In this document: piece by piece, positions 4,681-6,670 of the stretch | How the letters are laid out: each line of letters opens with the position of its first letter | How positions within the stretch are numbered: the stretch's first letter is position 1 | Assembly (NCBI GenBank): GCA_007132315.1 | Contig: SLOW01000359.1 | Location: forward strand, 1 to 6,670 | Origin: Opitutales bacterium | GTDB lineage: Bacteria > Verrucomicrobiota > Verrucomicrobiia > Opitutales > T3Sed10-336 | Length of the DNA: 6,670 nucleotides | Reading direction: 5' to 3' | Translations under genes and position numbers: made by a program | The notes under the pieces: model-generated | What the model was told of the DNA's origin: nothing | What the model saw: the letters and a program-made list of their open reading frames with translations, nothing else | Database searches by the model: none

Positions 4681-6670
4681 CTGGATGTGCGGGTCGAAGC
4701 CCTCGAAGGCGGACACCGCCTGATGGACGCGCCCTCCAGGGGGGTGTCCGGGACCACGCTCTCGTAGCCGGGCCAAAGGGGAAGGGTGTTGAGCCCCGCC
4801 TCCAAATCCTGAAACGGTCCCGCCATGGCGTTTTCGCCGATCGGATCGCCCTGAAAGTCGTGATCCACCCCCGGGATGGTGGGGGCGCCCGCAAGCGCGG
4901 GGGGCTGATCGAGTTCAATCGTCAAGGTGAACGTATTGGGATCGTATTCCAGCCGCGCCACGGAGGCGTAAACGCTGTTCAGGTCGTTCCCGCGGATCGC
5001 CCGCCACTGGTCAAGGGTGGTCCAGTATCCGCCGTCGGCTCCCGCGGTTTCCCACTCGCGTCCTTCAAGGTCGGGCGGAATCGCGCCGGCGTCCCGCCAG
5101 GCGCTCAGGATAGCGGCCTGGATCGCGTTCCGGTCCGCTTCGGCCTTCCCGTACGTGGTCACGGCGAATCGTTCGGAGGCGGGCCAGAACACGTTGAAAT
5201 CGGATTGATTGTTAAAGGCGGTGTCTTCCCAGTCCAGGGGCAACTGGATGGGACTCTGGTTTCGGAAAAAGAGATTGTTGTGGATCCGGTGGTCATGACA
5301 GTTCCCCTTGCGGGTGCTCATATCTCTGAAGTGAAGCCCCGCTTTCCCGCTGTCCATGATCAGATTGTTCACGATAATGGTGCGGGACGCGTCGTGGGCG
5401 TAGATGCCGTAACGCCGGACCCCGATGATGACGTTGTTGTCGACAACATTTTCATTCCCGGCACCCTCCTCCAGCATTTCAAGAAAAATTCCGTCCCCGG
5501 AGATTCCCGGCCCCCTGGATCCGTGAATCAGGTTCCGGGAGACCCGGGCGCGAACGACCGTATTGTCCAGCCACACGGCCATACACGCGTTTTTTTCAAA
5601 CCGGTTTTCTTCGATGACAAGATCATTGGCGATATGGAACTTGATCGCGCCCATTTCATAGGATTTGTGCTCCAGGGTATTGTTATGGTGGAAATAATTG
5701 TTCAACAGCTTCACTCCGTTATGGGCAAGCCCCTGAATTCCGCCAGAGCCGTTAAACTCGATGACATTGTTTTCGATCAGATGGTGGCCGATCCGAGACG
5801 CGGGCGGCGGGCTCTGCCTCGGGATCTCGTTGTCCGCGGAGACAGCGCCCCCCCGCCCCACGCTCATGGCGATGCTCTTGGCCCGCCTGAACACACAGTT
5901 GCGGATGGTCCAGTGATGTCCCGCCCGGGTTCCGATCAGACCGCTTTGGTGATTGGCGTCCGTCGACCAGAAACGATCCGGGAACTGGTTGGCGCAGTAT
6001 TCCATCGTGAATCCATCGACCACGATGTATCCCAATCCGCGCAGATAGGGCCGGAACACGCCCCGCCGGGTGGTGATTTCCACCGGGTGGGCGGAAGGAT
6101 CGTTGTCCGGGAAATGAAGGTAAAGCCGGCCCGTCTCCAAATCGCACCACCAGGAACGGGCCCGGCCCTCCATGTCCGCCTTGCGGCCCATCTCCTCCCA
6201 CATCTCTCCGTCCACCACCACATGGCCCAGGCTCAGGCTGTGGCCGTCGTCCCGGCCCACCATATTCGAGGTCCTGGCGGTCGGAATACGATACGGATTT
6301 CCTCCGTCGACATACTGGTCGTCCTGGAACAGGGCCGCGTCCGGAATTGCCGAAAACACCGTTCCGGATTCGGGCGACCAGGTCGGACTCCAGGGATCCA
6401 GCCCCGTGATCACGACCTCGCCTCCCTCCTCGGCCCTGTAGGTGATCGGGCTGCCCTCGGTCCCGCCCCGCGGGGGTTTCACCCGTTCACGGTACACCCC
6501 CGGGGCAACCCGGATCGTGTCGCCCGGCTGCGCCGTGTCGGCGGCTTCCTGGATAGTGCGGAATGGCGAATCAACCGAGCCGTCGCCGCCGGCCCCGGCA
6601 TTCGCGTCGACGAAAAATTCAGCGGCGAAAGCTACGGACGTGCCCGCCAACAGATGGGCCAGCAGACATA
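4383..6670 (-). CDS. Secreted DUF1565/right-handed beta-helix protein, 5' end outside window
   Basis: A large exported parallel beta-helix protein, likely a polysaccharide lyase-like or glycan-binding surface protein. The frame is open to the window edge; residue numbers count from a TTG at 6650, which is not the real start. Upstream codons (CLLAHL) and LAGTSVAFAA form a hydrophobic signal peptide, probably cleaved after AFAA. A DUF1565 segment follows (FFVDANAG... SPFRTIQEAADTAQPGDTI, 12-46; APGVYRERV), then PbH1 coils from about 200 to 480 with repeated NN/IxxN turns (LIENNVIEFN, LLNNYFHHNN, NVVDNNVIIG, TIIVNNLIMDS). A C-terminal module (about 570-630) ends near LPLWPGYE, a usual ending for this group. 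Residues 657-755 are antisense to the helicase relic and are not native, so the true end lies near 4690-4770 and the tail is a readthrough product. Codon use is markedly GC-richer than in the primase. The substrate cannot be deduced. Confidence 0.8.
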   Translation of the reverse strand, partial: CLLAHLLAGTSVAFAAEFFVDANAGAGGDGSVDSPFRTIQEAADTAQPGDTIRVAPGVYRERVKPPRGGTEGSPITYRAEEGGEVVITGLDPWSPTWSPESGTVFSAIPDAALFQDDQYVDGGNPYRIPTARTSNMVGRDDGHSLSLGHVVVDGEMWEEMGRKADMEGRARSWWCDLETGRLYLHFPDNDPSAHPVEITTRRGVFRPYLRGLGYIVVDGFTMEYCANQFPDRFWSTDANHQSGLIGTRAGHHWTIRNCVFRRAKSIAMSVGRGGAVSADNEIPRQSPPPASRIGHHLIENNVIEFNGSGGIQGLAHNGVKLLNNYFHHNNTLEHKSYEMGAIKFHIANDLVIEENRFEKNACMAVWLDNTVVRARVSRNLIHGSRGPGISGDGIFLEMLEEGAGNENVVDNNVIIGVRRYGIYAHDASRTIIVNNLIMDSGKAGLHFRDMSTRKGNCHDHRIHNNLFFRNQSPIQLPLDWEDTAFNNQSDFNVFWPASERFAVTTYGKAEADRNAIQAAILSAWRDAGAIPPDLEGREWETAGADGGYWTTLDQWRAIRGNDLNSVYASVARLEYDPNTFTLTIELDQPPALAGAPTIPGVDHDFQGDPIGENAMAGPFQDLEAGLNTLPLWPGYESVVPDTPLEGASIRRCPPSRASTRTSSHWIIETPCMGCFLPFNSRVRSSPPTRDFRTAAPLVPRKFPGTSAPYKTVRPLNRPISNRSPSNSVRNYATFVCPISPHNRLAKVLFPLPPGPCKTNIF
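4640..4760. other. Rearrangement junction between mobile element and beta-helix gene
   Basis: Plus-strand helicase similarity ends about 4640-4650, while minus-strand beta-helix similarity ends about 4770. Between them base composition shifts from balanced to GC-rich near 4690. On the minus strand a different frame, beginning at a run of six C (plus strand G, 4739-4744), reads PGGRVHQAVSAFEGFDPHIQ, which looks coding and may be the native beta-helix tail after a one-base indel. No target duplication or terminal repeat is visible at the junction. Confidence 0.5.

Overview
The window is a patchwork of accessory DNA from a polysaccharide-degrading bacterium. The best guess is a PVC-type or Hydrogenedentota-like lineage. 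That rests on three things: a GH117/GH43-like beta-propeller enzyme, a Gfo/Idh/MocA oxidoreductase leader with a twin-arginine motif, and a large secreted DUF1565/right-handed beta-helix protein. No taxonomic marker gene is present, so the assignment is inference only.

Layout from left to right. Positions 1-316 hold no intact gene. They contain a strong hairpin (91-125) and a possible insertion-sequence end near 169-182. On the minus strand, 317-1519 encodes a five-bladed beta-propeller glycosidase. It starts with the first ~48 residues of a different protein, a Gfo/Idh/MocA-type oxidoreductase, complete with that gene's strong Shine-Dalgarno, and the glycosidase's own signal peptide follows in frame. 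Positions 1520-1907 are a non-coding stretch with two abutting palindromes, probably including the tail of an IS91-family element. Only the C-terminal ~100 residues of that element's transposase survive at 1908-2213 (minus). Positions 2214-2875 hold a GC-rich, frame-shifted minus-strand coding relic (about 2385-2580), then an AT-rich leader with three TTCGAAAAA repeats.

On the plus strand, 2876-3085 encodes an excisionase-type HTH protein. It is followed closely by a prim-pol/D5-type primase (3121-4347) whose SF3 helicase half continues in the same frame (4348-4680) but is cut by two in-frame TAA codons and then lost. This looks like the regulatory and replication module of an integrated phage-satellite or plasmid-like element, now decaying. 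No integrase is visible.

From about 4700 to the right edge the minus strand encodes a large exported DUF1565/beta-helix protein whose true start lies beyond the window. Its open frame runs on to 4383, but the last ~100 codons are only the antisense of the helicase relic, so the two units meet tail to tail at a rearrangement junction between about 4640 and 4760.

The two carbohydrate-active proteins (GH117-like and beta-helix) fit a shared role in using algal or other sulfated or anhydro-sugar polysaccharides. They are separated by mobile-element debris and do not form an operon. I found no CRISPR array, tRNA or rRNA. No convincing wholly new system is present. The points most worth checking are the chimeric exported glycosidase, the twice-interrupted primase-helicase, and the repeat-bearing leader in front of the excisionase.
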